NCBI RefSeq assembly: GCF_027531545.1
Contig: NZ_JAPZSC010000006.1
Span: 186,001 to 250,000 of the forward strand
Source: Silanimonas sp.
GTDB lineage: Bacteria > Pseudomonadota > Gammaproteobacteria > Xanthomonadales > Xanthomonadaceae
Length of the DNA stretch: 64,000 nucleotides
Direction of reading: 5' to 3'
Shown here: positions 28,854 through 37,695 of the stretch, in pieces
Layout of the letters: every line of letters begins with the position of its first letter
Position numbering within the stretch: the first letter of the stretch is position 1
The notes under the pieces: model-generated
The model's database searches: none
Told to the model about the DNA's origin: nothing
What the model saw: only the letters and a program-made list of their open reading frames with translations
Position numbers and translations under genes: made by a program

Positions 28854-28893
28854 TTGACATTGATCCTCTGGTTGCCAGACTTCCCGGCAACCA
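28854..28893 (+). promoter_or_regulatory. Consensus -35 box with an overlapping 8-bp inverted repeat
   Basis: A perfect TTGACA at 28854-28859 is followed by an 8-bp inverted repeat, TGGTTGCC (28869-28876) and GGCAACCA (28886-28893), with 9 bp between. The -10 position (about 28877-28882) falls in the centre of the repeat and matches consensus poorly. It could be an operator that occludes the -10 or an RNA hairpin early in the leader of the gene at 28908. Confidence 0.45.
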
Positions 28894-28907
28894 CCACGGG
28901 AGCCGCC

Positions 28908-29753
28908 ATGAACGGCATCGCCCTCCGCCGCGCCGCCGCGCAGTCCATCGCCCTTGGCGCCGCCCTCGTTGCCGGTCTCGCAACGGCCTCGGACTATCGC
29001 AACTTCAGCATCGGCGCCGGCTTCACTCCCGACCCGCAGACGGGCACCGGCACCACCGGTGGCGCGCGCGACGCGTCGCAGGCGTTTGGTGGCCAGTGCA
29101 GTGGCAGCGTCGACACCACGCCCGACCACGTGATCACGGTCACCAGCGCGGTCAACTTGAAGCTCTACACCACCAGCACCACCGACTCGACGCTGGTGAT
29201 GCGCGGTCCCTCGGGCACGTTCTGCGACGACGACAGCCGCGGCGAGCTCGACGCCGAGATCAACGCCGTGCTGCGCCCCGGCCGCTACGAGGTGTACGTC
29301 GGCCACCTTGGCCAGACGGGCCAGTACACGCTCACCCTCACCGAGAACGTCGGTGGCACGGGGCCGGGGCCGGGAGGCGACGGCAGCATCGAGGCCTACC
29401 GAGACTTCACGCTCGGTGCCGGCTTCACCCCGGACCCGCAGCGCAGCCGCGGCGAGACCGGCGGCTCGCGCGATGCGCGCAGCTTCGGCAAGGCCTGCGT
29501 GGGCACCATCGACACCACGCCCGACCATCGCCTCACCGTGACCTCGGCCCTGAACTTGAAGATCTTCGTCGAGAGCACCACCGACTCCACGCTGGTGGTG
29601 GTCGGCCCGAACCGCACCTGGTGCGACGACGACAGCCATGGCGATCTCGACGCCGAGATCAGCGGCATGTTCGCGCCGGGCCAGTACCAGATCTTCGTCG
29701 GAACGAACGGCAACCAGAACGGCAACTACACGATCACCCTGACCGAACAGTGA
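28908..29753 (+). CDS. Exported protein with two 117-residue repeats (PPC-like)
   Basis: A 281-aa secreted protein with signal peptide 1-27. Two homologous domains, residues 30-146 and 164-280, are joined by a Gly/Pro linker (GGTGPGPGGDG). Each repeat has FTPDPQ, DTTPDH, a TDSTLV strand and a C-D-D-D-S acidic turn, and each has two cysteines (C64/C106 and C197/C239) likely to form a disulfide. The beta-strand pattern resembles bacterial pre-peptidase C-terminal (PPC) domains, but here they stand alone without a protease. A ligand, possibly calcium at the acidic turn, is inference. GGGAG precedes ATG 28908. The next gene overlaps by 4 nt. Confidence 0.8.
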   Translation: MNGIALRRAAAQSIALGAALVAGLATASDYRNFSIGAGFTPDPQTGTGTTGGARDASQAFGGQCSGSVDTTPDHVITVTSAVNLKLYTTSTTDSTLVMRGPSGTFCDDDSRGELDAEINAVLRPGRYEVYVGHLGQTGQYTLTLTENVGGTGPGPGGDGSIEAYRDFTLGAGFTPDPQRSRGETGGSRDARSFGKACVGTIDTTPDHRLTVTSALNLKIFVESTTDSTLVVVGPNRTWCDDDSHGDLDAEISGMFAPGQYQIFVGTNGNQNGNYTITLTEQ

Positions 29754-30199
29754 TCCGTTCCCTACCCTTCGCGGCGCTGGCCCTCGCGGCCGTGCTGCTC
29801 GCAGGCTGCCGCGCACCCGAGGGACCTCCCGCGGGCGGCAGCCCGGCCGATCTCGAGATCACCGTGCTGCGCGCAGGCAATGGTGCCGTGGCGCGCAGCG
29901 GTGACACCGTCCGCGTGCACTACACCGGCTGGCTTTACGACGAGCGCGTCGCCGGCCGGAAAGGCACGGAGTTCGACAGCTCGCGTCCGCGGGGCGAGGC
30001 CTTCGACTTCCCCTTGGGGCGTGGCGTAGTCATCCGCGGCTGGGACGAGGGCGTCGTGGGCATGAAGGTCGGCGAGCTGCGCGAGCTCGCGATTCCCGCC
30101 GACCTCGGCTACGGCAGCCGCGGCGCGGGTGGCGTGATTCCGCCGCACCAGCCCCTGATCTTCGAAGTCGAACTGCTGGCCGTCGAGCCAGCGCGTTGA
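29750..30199 (+). CDS. FKBP-type peptidyl-prolyl isomerase lipoprotein
   Basis: Periplasmic prolyl isomerase of 149 aa. A lipoprotein signal ends in LLAGC (acylated C20), then comes a single FKBP domain with VRVHYTGWL, FDSSRPRGEAFDFPLG, VIRGWDEGVVGMKVGE and the terminal GYGSRGAGGVIPPHQPLIFEVEL, all diagnostic. The start is GTG 29750 overlapping the stop of the repeat protein (GTGA). The coupling suggests it may help fold that Pro-containing exported partner. Confidence 0.92.
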   Translation: MIRSLPFAALALAAVLLAGCRAPEGPPAGGSPADLEITVLRAGNGAVARSGDTVRVHYTGWLYDERVAGRKGTEFDSSRPRGEAFDFPLGRGVVIRGWDEGVVGMKVGELRELAIPADLGYGSRGAGGVIPPHQPLIFEVELLAVEPAR

Positions 30200-30209
30200 G
30201 CGCGGTTCC

Positions 30210-31475
30210 GTGAGCGGCGCGAACACCCAGGCATGGGTCTGCCCCGGCGTCGCCATCATCGGCGGCGGGCCGGCGGGCCTGATGGCCGCGGAAGTGGCCC
30301 GCCGTGCGGGCGTCGAAGTCGACCTGTTCGAAGCCAAGCCGTCGGTGGGCCGGAAATTCCTGATCGCCGGCCGCGGGGGATTGAACCTCACCCATAGCGA
30401 TGCGCGCCCCCGTTTCGAGCAGCGCTACAGCCGGGGCACAGGCGATGTCGCACACTGGCTGGACGCCTTCGACAACGAACAGCTCCGTGCCTGGGCGAGG
30501 GAGCTCGGCGTCGAGACCTTCGTCGGCAGCTCGGGGCGGGTCTTCCCTAACGACATGAAGGCCGCGCCGCTGCTGCGCGCCTGGGTGGCGCGTCTGAAGC
30601 AGGAGGGCGTCCGCATGCACATGCGGCAACGCTGGACGGGATTCGATAGCGACGGTCATGCCCTGCTCGAAGGCCCCGACGGGCCTCGACGTCTCGAGGC
30701 CCGGGCCGTGGTGCTGGCCCTCGGCGGGGGAAGCTGGCCGCAACTCGGCTCCGACGGTGCGTGGCTGCCGTGGCTGGCCGAGCGCGGAGTGCCCACGGTG
30801 CCGCTGGAAGCTTCCAATTGCGGCTTCGACGTGGCGTGGAGCCCCTTCATCGCCACGAAGTTCGCCGGCGCACCATTGAAACCGGTGATCGCGCATTGGC
30901 GGGACGCCAGTGGGCGCGAACGCCAAATGCAGGGCGAATGCGTCCTGTCGGCGCACGGCATCGAAGGCAGCCTCATCTACGCCATCGGCCCGGACCTTCG
31001 GGCCGCCTTGCGTCGGGACGGCCACGTGGACATCGGGCTGGATCTCGTCCCCGGGCTCCCGCCCGAGCGCGTTCGCGATGCGCTGGCCAAGCCCCGCGAG
31101 GGCCGCTCGCTCAGCGAGGTCCTGCGCCGCCGACTGAAACTCGACGGCGCGAAAGCGGCCCTGCTGCGCGAAAGTCTGCCGCCTGCCGATCTCGCGGACG
31201 CCGGGCGTTTGGCGCAGGCCATCAAGCGCCTGCCAGTACGTCTCGGTGCACCGCGGCCCATCGCCGAGGCCATCAGCACAGCGGGCGGGCTCGCCATGGG
31301 CGCGGTCGACGTGAAGCTCGGACTCAGCGCCCTGCCCGGCTGGTTCGCCTGCGGGGAAATGCTCGACTGGGACGCCCCGACCGGCGGCTACCTCCTTACC
31401 GCTTGCTTTGCGAGCGGCGTGGTGGCTGGCCACGCTGCCGCATCGGCGTGTCGCGCCGCAACAACGCCGCGTTAA
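30210..31475 (+). CDS. NAD(P)/FAD-dependent oxidoreductase (TIGR03862/HI0933-like)
   Basis: Flavoprotein of 421 aa with an N-terminal FAD-binding fold (VAIIGGGPAG, about residues 14-23), GRKFLIAGRGGLNLTHS, a VVLALGGGSWPQLGSDG segment, and the C-terminal TGGYLLTACFASG block that closes the FAD site. This is the HI0933-like/BaiN-related family, narrower subgroup TIGR03862; the substrate is unknown. The start is GTG 30210, ten bases after the FKBP stop, so it is the third gene of that operon. Confidence 0.86.
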   Translation: MSGANTQAWVCPGVAIIGGGPAGLMAAEVARRAGVEVDLFEAKPSVGRKFLIAGRGGLNLTHSDARPRFEQRYSRGTGDVAHWLDAFDNEQLRAWARELGVETFVGSSGRVFPNDMKAAPLLRAWVARLKQEGVRMHMRQRWTGFDSDGHALLEGPDGPRRLEARAVVLALGGGSWPQLGSDGAWLPWLAERGVPTVPLEASNCGFDVAWSPFIATKFAGAPLKPVIAHWRDASGRERQMQGECVLSAHGIEGSLIYAIGPDLRAALRRDGHVDIGLDLVPGLPPERVRDALAKPREGRSLSEVLRRRLKLDGAKAALLRESLPPADLADAGRLAQAIKRLPVRLGAPRPIAEAISTAGGLAMGAVDVKLGLSALPGWFACGEMLDWDAPTGGYLLTACFASGVVAGHAAASACRAATTPR

Positions 31476-31532
31476 CGTCGTGGCATCGGGGCCGCGCTAG
31501 CCTCTCGGCTCCTTCCCCCGGAGGCCATCCCC

Positions 31533-32785
31533 ATGCGCCGTACTGCCCTCGCCGTCACCCTCGGCTCCCTGCTCGCCGCCGCGCTCTGGCCCTCGGCTGC
31601 CGCCGCGCAGGCCAACACCCAGAACACCCCCAGCCAGCTGGGCACTGTGCGTGTCACCACGATCGCCACCGGCCTGCAGAATCCCTGGGGGCTGGCGTTC
31701 CTGCCCGATGGCAATTTCCTCGTCACCGAGCGTCCGGGTCGGCTGCGGGTCGTCACACCGCAGGGCGGCGTCTCCACGGCACTGACCGGTGTTCCGGCGG
31801 TGTTCGCGCAGGGCCAGGGCGGCCTGCTGGACGTGGCGCTCGATCCGGCCTTCGCCACCAACCGTCGCGTCTACCTCAGCTTCGCCGAGCCGGGCACGAA
31901 CGGCACGGCGGGCACGGCGGTGTACCGGGGTGAATTGAACGCCGGCAGCACCGGCCTGGTGAACGGCAGCGTGTGATCTTCCGCGCCACACCCAAGCTCA
32001 ACACGCAGGGCCACTTCGGCTCTCGCCTCGCCTTCGGCCCCGATGGCTTCCTCTACGTCACCTCGGGCGACAACTTCAGCAATGCGACGGCACAGCGGCA
32101 GAACCAGCACCAAGGCAAGATCGTGCGCATCCGCACCGACGGCACGGCGCCCCCCGACAACCCCTTCGTCGGCAACAGTGCGTGGTTGCCGGAAATCTGG
32201 TCCACCGGCCACCGCAGCCCGCAGGGCATGGCCTTCCATCCGGTCACCGGCCAGCTGTGGATGAACGAGCACGGCCCGAAAGGCGGCGACGAACTCAACC
32301 GCGTCGGCCGCGGCCTGAGTTACGGCTGGCCGACGATCACCTGGGGCATCGGCTACGACGACCGCCCGATTCCGGAAGCCACGGGCACCAGCGCGGCTGG
32401 CCTCGAGCAACCGCAGCACTACTGGGTTCCCTCGATCGGTACGAGCGGTCTGGCCTTCTACAACCACCCGAAATCGCCGGAGTGGATTGGCAGCGTTCTG
32501 GTGGGCGGCCTCGTCTCGCGCAGCGTCCATCGGCTCTGTCTCGACGTCGACAACCGCGTCGTTGCGCAGGAGCAACTGCTCTCGGGCCTGAACTGGCGCA
32601 TTCGGGACGTGCGCGTCGGTGCGGACGGCAATGTCTACGCCCTGACCGACGACAGCAACGGCCGCGTACTCCGCATCGAGCCGCCCACGGCCACGCCGCG
32701 CGGAAAGCGCCCCGCCACCGCGCCCTCGGCGGCGCCGTCCGGCGAAGAGCGGATCCCGGCGAAGTCCGCCCGGCAGGCGCGGTGA
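31533..32785 (+). pseudogene. PQQ-type aldose sugar dehydrogenase, split by a frameshift
   Basis: Two frames together encode a soluble glucose/sorbosone dehydrogenase-like beta-propeller. 31533-31976 gives a signal peptide and the first blades ([39 protein letters not shown]). 31973-32785 gives the rest (HFGSRLAFGPDGFLYVTSGD, NEHGPKGGDELN, GLSYGWPTITWG). The break falls at GTGTGATC near 31971-31978; the intact paralogue next door reads through here without a stop. A 2-nt insertion or 1-nt deletion explains it. The downstream frame has a GTG at 31973 overlapping the stop (GTGA), so two coupled polypeptides are possible, but the second would lack a signal. GGAGG precedes ATG 31533. Sequencing error cannot be excluded. 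Confidence 0.75.
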
Positions 32786-32841
32786 CGCGCCCTTGATGCG
32801 GACGCCGTGACACTCTGCTGTCCTTCCTGACTCCGCCGACC

Positions 32842-33978
32842 ATGTCCCGACGCCCAATCGCCGCTCTCCTCGCCCTTGCCTTGGCCCTTCCCGCCGCTTC
32901 GACGCTGGCCGCGGAATCCCACGAATTCGCGAGCGAGAACGGCCCCGTCCGGGTGACCACCGTGGCCAAAGGCCTCGAGCACCCCTGGGGCCTCGCCTTC
33001 CTGCCCGATGGCCGGATGCTGGTGACGGAGCGGCCGGGGCGCCTCCGCATCGTCAACGCCGACGGGACGCTCTCCCGCCCCATCGCCGGCGTGCCGCGCG
33101 TGCAGGCCCGCGGCCAGGGCGGCCTGCTCGATGTCGTGCTGCATCCGAAGTTCGCCGAGAACGGTCTGGTGTACCTGAGCTTCTCGGAGCCCGGCAGCGG
33201 TGGCGCCGGCACCTCGGTGGCCCGGGGCCGCCTCGAGGGCGAGACTCTGACGGACGTGCAGGTGATCTTCCGCCAGGCACCGAAGGTCGACACCGGGTTC
33301 CACTACGGCTCCCGCTTGGTCTTCGACCGCGAGGGCAAGCTCTACGTCAGCTCCGGCGATCGCGGCATGCAGGACACCGCCCAAGACCTCACCCGTGGCC
33401 AGGGCAAGCTGTTCAAGCTCAACGAGGACGGCACCCCGGTGGCGGGCCTTCCGCTCGCCGCCCGCGAAGGCACGCATCCCGGCGTGTTCAGCTTCGGCCA
33501 TCGCAACATCCAGGGTATGGCCCTGCATCCGCAGACCGGCCTCGTCTGGACCCACGAACACGGTCCCCGCGGTGGCGACGAGATCAACGTGCCACGCGCA
33601 GGCCGCAACTACGGCTGGCCGGTGATCACCTACGGCATCAACTACAACGGTTCAACGATCGGTGACGGCCTCAAGGAAAAGGACGGCATGGAGCAACCGC
33701 TGCACCAGTGGACGCCGTCCATCGGCGCCTCGGGCTTCGCGTTCTACACGGCCGACCGCTTCCCGGCGTGGAAGGGAAACGCCTTCGTCGGTTCGCTGGC
33801 GCTGACGCACCTCCAGCGGCTCGTACTCGATGGAGAGCGCGTGGCGGACACCGAGGTGCTGCTCGACGATTGGAACGAGCGCATCCGTGACGTTCGCCAG
33901 GGCCCGGACGGCGCGCTGTATGTCCTGACCGACGCTCGCAACGGGCAGGTCGCGAAGGTGGAGCTGCTGGCCCGCTGA
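32842..33978 (+). CDS. PQQ-dependent aldose sugar dehydrogenase (YliI-like)
   Basis: Periplasmic beta-propeller oxidoreductase of 378 aa with a signal peptide (1-24). The conserved blocks [77 protein letters not shown] and NYGWPVITYGINY define the soluble aldose dehydrogenase family. It probably oxidises aldose sugars with PQQ as cofactor. It is a tandem paralogue of the broken gene just upstream (56-bp gap), consistent with duplication followed by decay of one copy. No pqq biosynthesis genes are in the window. Confidence 0.9.
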   Translation: MSRRPIAALLALALALPAASTLAAESHEFASENGPVRVTTVAKGLEHPWGLAFLPDGRMLVTERPGRLRIVNADGTLSRPIAGVPRVQARGQGGLLDVVLHPKFAENGLVYLSFSEPGSGGAGTSVARGRLEGETLTDVQVIFRQAPKVDTGFHYGSRLVFDREGKLYVSSGDRGMQDTAQDLTRGQGKLFKLNEDGTPVAGLPLAAREGTHPGVFSFGHRNIQGMALHPQTGLVWTHEHGPRGGDEINVPRAGRNYGWPVITYGINYNGSTIGDGLKEKDGMEQPLHQWTPSIGASGFAFYTADRFPAWKGNAFVGSLALTHLQRLVLDGERVADTEVLLDDWNERIRDVRQGPDGALYVLTDARNGQVAKVELLAR

Positions 33979-33979
33979 T

Positions 33980-35854
33980 TCAGCGCGCCAGCCAACCCTC
34001 CACGAATGCCACGGCGGCGGCGACGTCGCCGTCGAGGGCGCGGTCCTTTCCGAGGAAGGCCACTTTGCTGCGGAAGGTCGCATGCAGGTCGGCCACCTCG
34101 CGGCCCGGCGTGAAGCCCGCCGAGGACGCCAGCTCGGCACGGAGGGCATCGCACTCAGCGAGGAATTGCGCCCGCTGCGGATGCGGATCGGGCGGTGCGT
34201 TTCCGACCTTCGACGCGAACGTCGCGAGGTCCGCCTCGCGAGCCAAGCGTCGCGCGGCTTCGATCATGTCGCGGCGGAAATCCAGAGCCTGCGCCGCGGT
34301 CATCAGCTCCAGTGCGAGCACTTTGGCGAGGTCCGCGCTCATGTCCAATACGTGGCGCCCCTCGTTCGCGCCCATGGAGACGTGGTCTTCGGCGTTGGCG
34401 CTGGTGGGTATGGAATACACCGTGGCCGGATGCGCACGCGAGGCGAGGTCGTTGACGATGGCCGCGGCGGTGTACTGCACGATCATGTAGCCCGAATCCG
34501 TGCCGTCCTCGTTGCCGCTCAGGAAGGCCGGCAGCCCGTCGTTGGTGGCCGGGTCGACCAGCTTGTTGAGTCGGCGCTCCGAGATCGACGCCAGCACGGG
34601 GATCGCCGCCTTGACGTAACTCATCGCCAGAGCGATCGGCATGCCATGGAAGTGACCGGCGGAGACCACCTGGTCCTCGATGTGCTTCGCGCCGTCGAGG
34701 TCCGGGAAGATCAGCGGGTTGTCGGTCACGGCATTGAGCTCGACATCGACGACCCGCTGCAGCTGGGCCAGCGCATCGCGCACCGCGCCGTGCACCTGCG
34801 GCACGCAGCGCAGGCTGTAGCTGTCCTGCGGCTGGTGCTTCTTCCCACCGCGGAAGGGCTTGAAGCGCTGGTAAAAGCGCTCGCGGCCATGGCGCTGGTC
34901 GGCGGGCACCCAGTCCCAGCCGATATCGAAGCTCAGCGCGGCGAGCGAGGCATTCGGCCAGCTTGACGGCAGCCAGGGCTTCGCGCGTGGGACGAGGTGG
35001 TAGGCGATTTCGGAGAGCGTCGAGCTGTCGAGCAATGCCCGCAGGTTCGCCGCACTGGCCACCTGGCCGGGGTGCGGACGCAATGCGTGCACGTGCGCAT
35101 CAAAGGCACGTCGGCGACCGGCGAAAGCGTCGATCGTCATCGCCGCGCAGCGATCGGCGAGGTCCACGAGCGTCTCGAGGCGCGCCGCGCAAAGCACGGC
35201 CGTGGCCAGCATCTGCGCGGTGCCATTGTTGAGTGCAAGGCCTTCCTTGTACGAGAGGCGGATCGGGGAGAGCCCGGCGCGCTTCAGCGCCTCGCCGCCC
35301 GACAGCCGTTCGCCACGGAAGAAGGCTTCGCCCTGCCCCAGCAGCACGATGGCGAGGTGCGACAGCGGGGCGAGGTCGCCGCTCGCGCCGACGGAGCCCA
35401 GCTTCGGCACCACCGGCACGATGCCGGCGTTGAGCATCGCGGCGTAGGCCTCGAGCGTGCTGGAGCGCACGCCGGAGTGGCCCTTCATCAGCGTGTTGAT
35501 GCGGATGACCAGCATCGCGCGCACGACGTCCTCGGGGAACGGTTCGCCGATGCACACCGCATGCGTGGTGATCAGGTTTTCCTGCAGCTCCTCGTGCAGC
35601 GTGGTGCCGGCTTCGCCGTCGCCGCGAAGGCGGTGCGCGCCCAGCAGCCGGTCGGCATTGCTGCCGAAACCGGTCGAAACGCCATAGAGCGGCTCCTGCC
35701 GGCGGACCTGCTCGGCGAGGAAATCCGCGGTGCGCTGCACGGCGCGGAGCTGCGTCGCATCGAGCACGACCGACGCGCCGCGAGCGACGGCCACGACCTG
35801 TTCGCGGGTGAGGGACGCGCCGTCGAGGCGGATGGCTTGGGGAGCGGCGGCCAC
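33980..35854 (-). CDS. hutH: Histidine ammonia-lyase-like MIO enzyme with an internal insertion
   Basis: Aromatic amino-acid ammonia-lyase of 624 aa, about 110 residues longer than ordinary HutH. The MIO cofactor triad A157-S158-G159 lies in GSVGASGDLAPLSH, with the catalytic tyrosine region YGVSTGFG (Y57). SANAEDHVSMG keeps the histidine-lyase glutamate (E489), favouring histidine over phenylalanine or tyrosine. About 60 extra residues (279-341, Trp-rich then basic) sit between the HPGQ and QDSYSLRCVPQ blocks, and the C-terminus is extended. The GTG start is one base after the hisS stop. There are no hutU, hutI or hutG genes nearby, so the substrate is not certain. Confidence 0.85.
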   Translation of the reverse strand: MAAAPQAIRLDGASLTREQVVAVARGASVVLDATQLRAVQRTADFLAEQVRRQEPLYGVSTGFGSNADRLLGAHRLRGDGEAGTTLHEELQENLITTHAVCIGEPFPEDVVRAMLVIRINTLMKGHSGVRSSTLEAYAAMLNAGIVPVVPKLGSVGASGDLAPLSHLAIVLLGQGEAFFRGERLSGGEALKRAGLSPIRLSYKEGLALNNGTAQMLATAVLCAARLETLVDLADRCAAMTIDAFAGRRRAFDAHVHALRPHPGQVASAANLRALLDSSTLSEIAYHLVPRAKPWLPSSWPNASLAALSFDIGWDWVPADQRHGRERFYQRFKPFRGGKKHQPQDSYSLRCVPQVHGAVRDALAQLQRVVDVELNAVTDNPLIFPDLDGAKHIEDQVVSAGHFHGMPIALAMSYVKAAIPVLASISERRLNKLVDPATNDGLPAFLSGNEDGTDSGYMIVQYTAAAIVNDLASRAHPATVYSIPTSANAEDHVSMGANEGRHVLDMSADLAKVLALELMTAAQALDFRRDMIEAARRLAREADLATFASKVGNAPPDPHPQRAQFLAECDALRAELASSAGFTPGREVADLHATFRSKVAFLGKDRALDGDVAAAVAFVEGWLAR

Positions 35855-35855
35855 G

Positions 35856-37235
35856 TCAGCGCCCCGCGAGCGCGCGATGTTGCGCCAGCTCGACCTTCAG
35901 GGCCGCGACAAGCTCGGATTCCGCGACTTCGAACTGCTCGTTGCGGCGCAAATCCTTCACCGCGACGGTGCCCTTGGCCAGCTCGTCCTCGCCACGCAGC
36001 AGCACGAAGCGGATGCCGGCGCGGTCGGCGTACTGGAACTGCTTGGCCAGCTTCTTCGGCTCGAGCTGCACTTCGGCGTTGATGCCGCCCGTGCGCAGGC
36101 GGCTGCCGAGCGCCAGGGCATCAGCGAGGCCGGCATCGTCCATCAGGGCGACGAGGCATTCGACGCTGCTCTCCGCCGTGGCGATGAGCCCCGCCTCGCG
36201 CAGCTGCCAGAACAGGCGCGTCACGCCGATGGAGATGCCGACGCCGGGCAAGTGCGACTTCGTGTAGTGGCTGGCGAGGTTGTCGTAGCGGCCACCCGAA
36301 CAGATCGAGCCGATCTGCGGGTGGGCGTCGAGCGTCGTCTCGTAGACGGTGCCGGTGTAGTAGTCGAGGCCGCGCGCGATCGAGAAGTTGATCGCGTAGT
36401 CGGCTTCGGGGACGCCGAGCGCCCTCACCAGCGACAGCACTTCGCGCAACTCGGCGACGCCCTGCTCCAACGTGGCGTTACCGCCACCGAGGGCATCGAG
36501 CTTCGCCAGCGCGTCGTCGTGGCCGTTCGAGCGGACCGAGACGAAGGCGAGGATCTGCGCGACCGATTCGGCGGACAGGCCGAAGCCCTCGCCGGTCAAG
36601 GTGTCGCGCACGTAGTCGGCACCGCGCTTGTCGATCTTGTCCACCTCGCGCAGCACCGACATCTGCAGGGCGCCATCCGCGACGCCGAGGCGCTCGAAGA
36701 AGCCGCGCATCAGCTTGCGGTTGTTCATCTGGATGGTGAACTTTCCGATGCCGAGCTCGGCGAAGATCGCGTGGATCACTGCGGGCATCTCGGCATCGTG
36801 GCGCACCGAGAGCGCGTCCTTGCCGATCACGTCGATATCGCACTGGTAGAACTCGCGGAAACGCCCGCGCTGCTGGCGTTCGCCGCGGTAGACGCGTTGC
36901 ATCTGGTAGCGGCGGAACGGGAACGCGAGGTCGTGCTCATGCTCGGCCACGTAGCGGGCCAGCGGCACGGTGAGGTCGAAGCGCAGCGCGAGTTCCGGCA
37001 GGCCTTCGTCCTTTTTCTCCAGCGCGCCGGTGGACTGGGCGAAGTACACCTGGCGCTCGGTTTCGCCGCCGCTCTTCGTCAGCAGCACATCGGTGAGTTC
37101 GAACACCGGCGTTTCGACCGGCAGGAAACCGAAGCGCTCGTAGTTGCGACGGATCACGTCGAGCACGCGCTGGAAGGCGATCTGGTCGCGAGGCAGCAGT
37201 TCCAGGACGCCGGGCGGGGTGCGGGGCTTGATCAC
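35856..37235 (-). CDS. hisS: Histidyl-tRNA synthetase
   Basis: Class II aminoacyl-tRNA synthetase of 459 aa. Motif 2 is in the [18 protein letters not shown] segment with [10 protein letters not shown]; the histidine-binding signature [13 protein letters not shown] and motif 3 area ([10 protein letters not shown]) follow, and the C-terminal anticodon domain is present. I chose GTG 37235, preceded by GGAGAG seven bases upstream; a longer in-frame start adds a basic tail without homology. hutH follows after one base, so a histidine-charging and a putative histidine-degrading enzyme are co-transcribed. Confidence 0.94.
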   Translation of the reverse strand: MIKPRTPPGVLELLPRDQIAFQRVLDVIRRNYERFGFLPVETPVFELTDVLLTKSGGETERQVYFAQSTGALEKKDEGLPELALRFDLTVPLARYVAEHEHDLAFPFRRYQMQRVYRGERQQRGRFREFYQCDIDVIGKDALSVRHDAEMPAVIHAIFAELGIGKFTIQMNNRKLMRGFFERLGVADGALQMSVLREVDKIDKRGADYVRDTLTGEGFGLSAESVAQILAFVSVRSNGHDDALAKLDALGGGNATLEQGVAELREVLSLVRALGVPEADYAINFSIARGLDYYTGTVYETTLDAHPQIGSICSGGRYDNLASHYTKSHLPGVGISIGVTRLFWQLREAGLIATAESSVECLVALMDDAGLADALALGSRLRTGGINAEVQLEPKKLAKQFQYADRAGIRFVLLRGEDELAKGTVAVKDLRRNEQFEVAESELVAALKVELAQHRALAGR

Positions 37236-37367
37236 GCGGACTCTCCGGGGGATATCGATAGGCCGCGGATTGTCGCAAATCGACCGCGAGGCGGCGCGGT
37301 GGCGCGATGACGGCAAACATCGGGGGCCGAGAGGAGGGCGACGCGCGGCGGCAGAGTGTCGGGGGGC

Positions 37368-37396
37368 TTGCGATGGGCGGCAAATCCCACTATTCT
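37368..37396 (+). promoter_or_regulatory. Sigma-70 promoter of tRNA-Pro
   Basis: TTGCGA (37368-37373), a 17-bp spacer and TATTCT (37391-37396) form a good sigma-70 promoter. Transcription would start near 37403, a few bases before the tRNA 5' end at 37410. Confidence 0.75.
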
Positions 37397-37409
37397 TTGC
37401 GGCTCCCGT

Positions 37410-37486
<77 letters not shown>

Positions 37487-37500
37487 AAAGTTCCAAGCCG

Positions 37501-37523
37501 AACCCGCCGAAAGGCGGGTTTTG
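37501..37523 (+). terminator. Rho-independent terminator after tRNA-Pro
   Basis: Stem AACCCGCC/GGCGGGTT (8 bp) with a GAAA tetraloop, followed by T residues and GCGTTTT. It ends the tRNA transcript 14 bases after the CCA end. Confidence 0.88.
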
Positions 37524-37695
37524 CGTTTTCGTCCCCGGTAGCGCCGCGATGATCGGCGGCGGACCACAGGTAGCGGAATCCGCGCTTCCGCGTGCTGCCA
37601 CGCGAGACGCATGCGCACCTCGTCGAGGCTTCGTTGACGTCCCGCCCCAATCCGGATGAACTGCGGCGGACTTCACGCGCGGGGAGACGCGTTCA

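Noticed and set aside
31971-31978. Programmed frameshift in the first sugar dehydrogenase gene
   Set aside because: There is no slippery heptamer or downstream stimulator that I can see; a mutation or sequencing error at the TG repeat is simpler.
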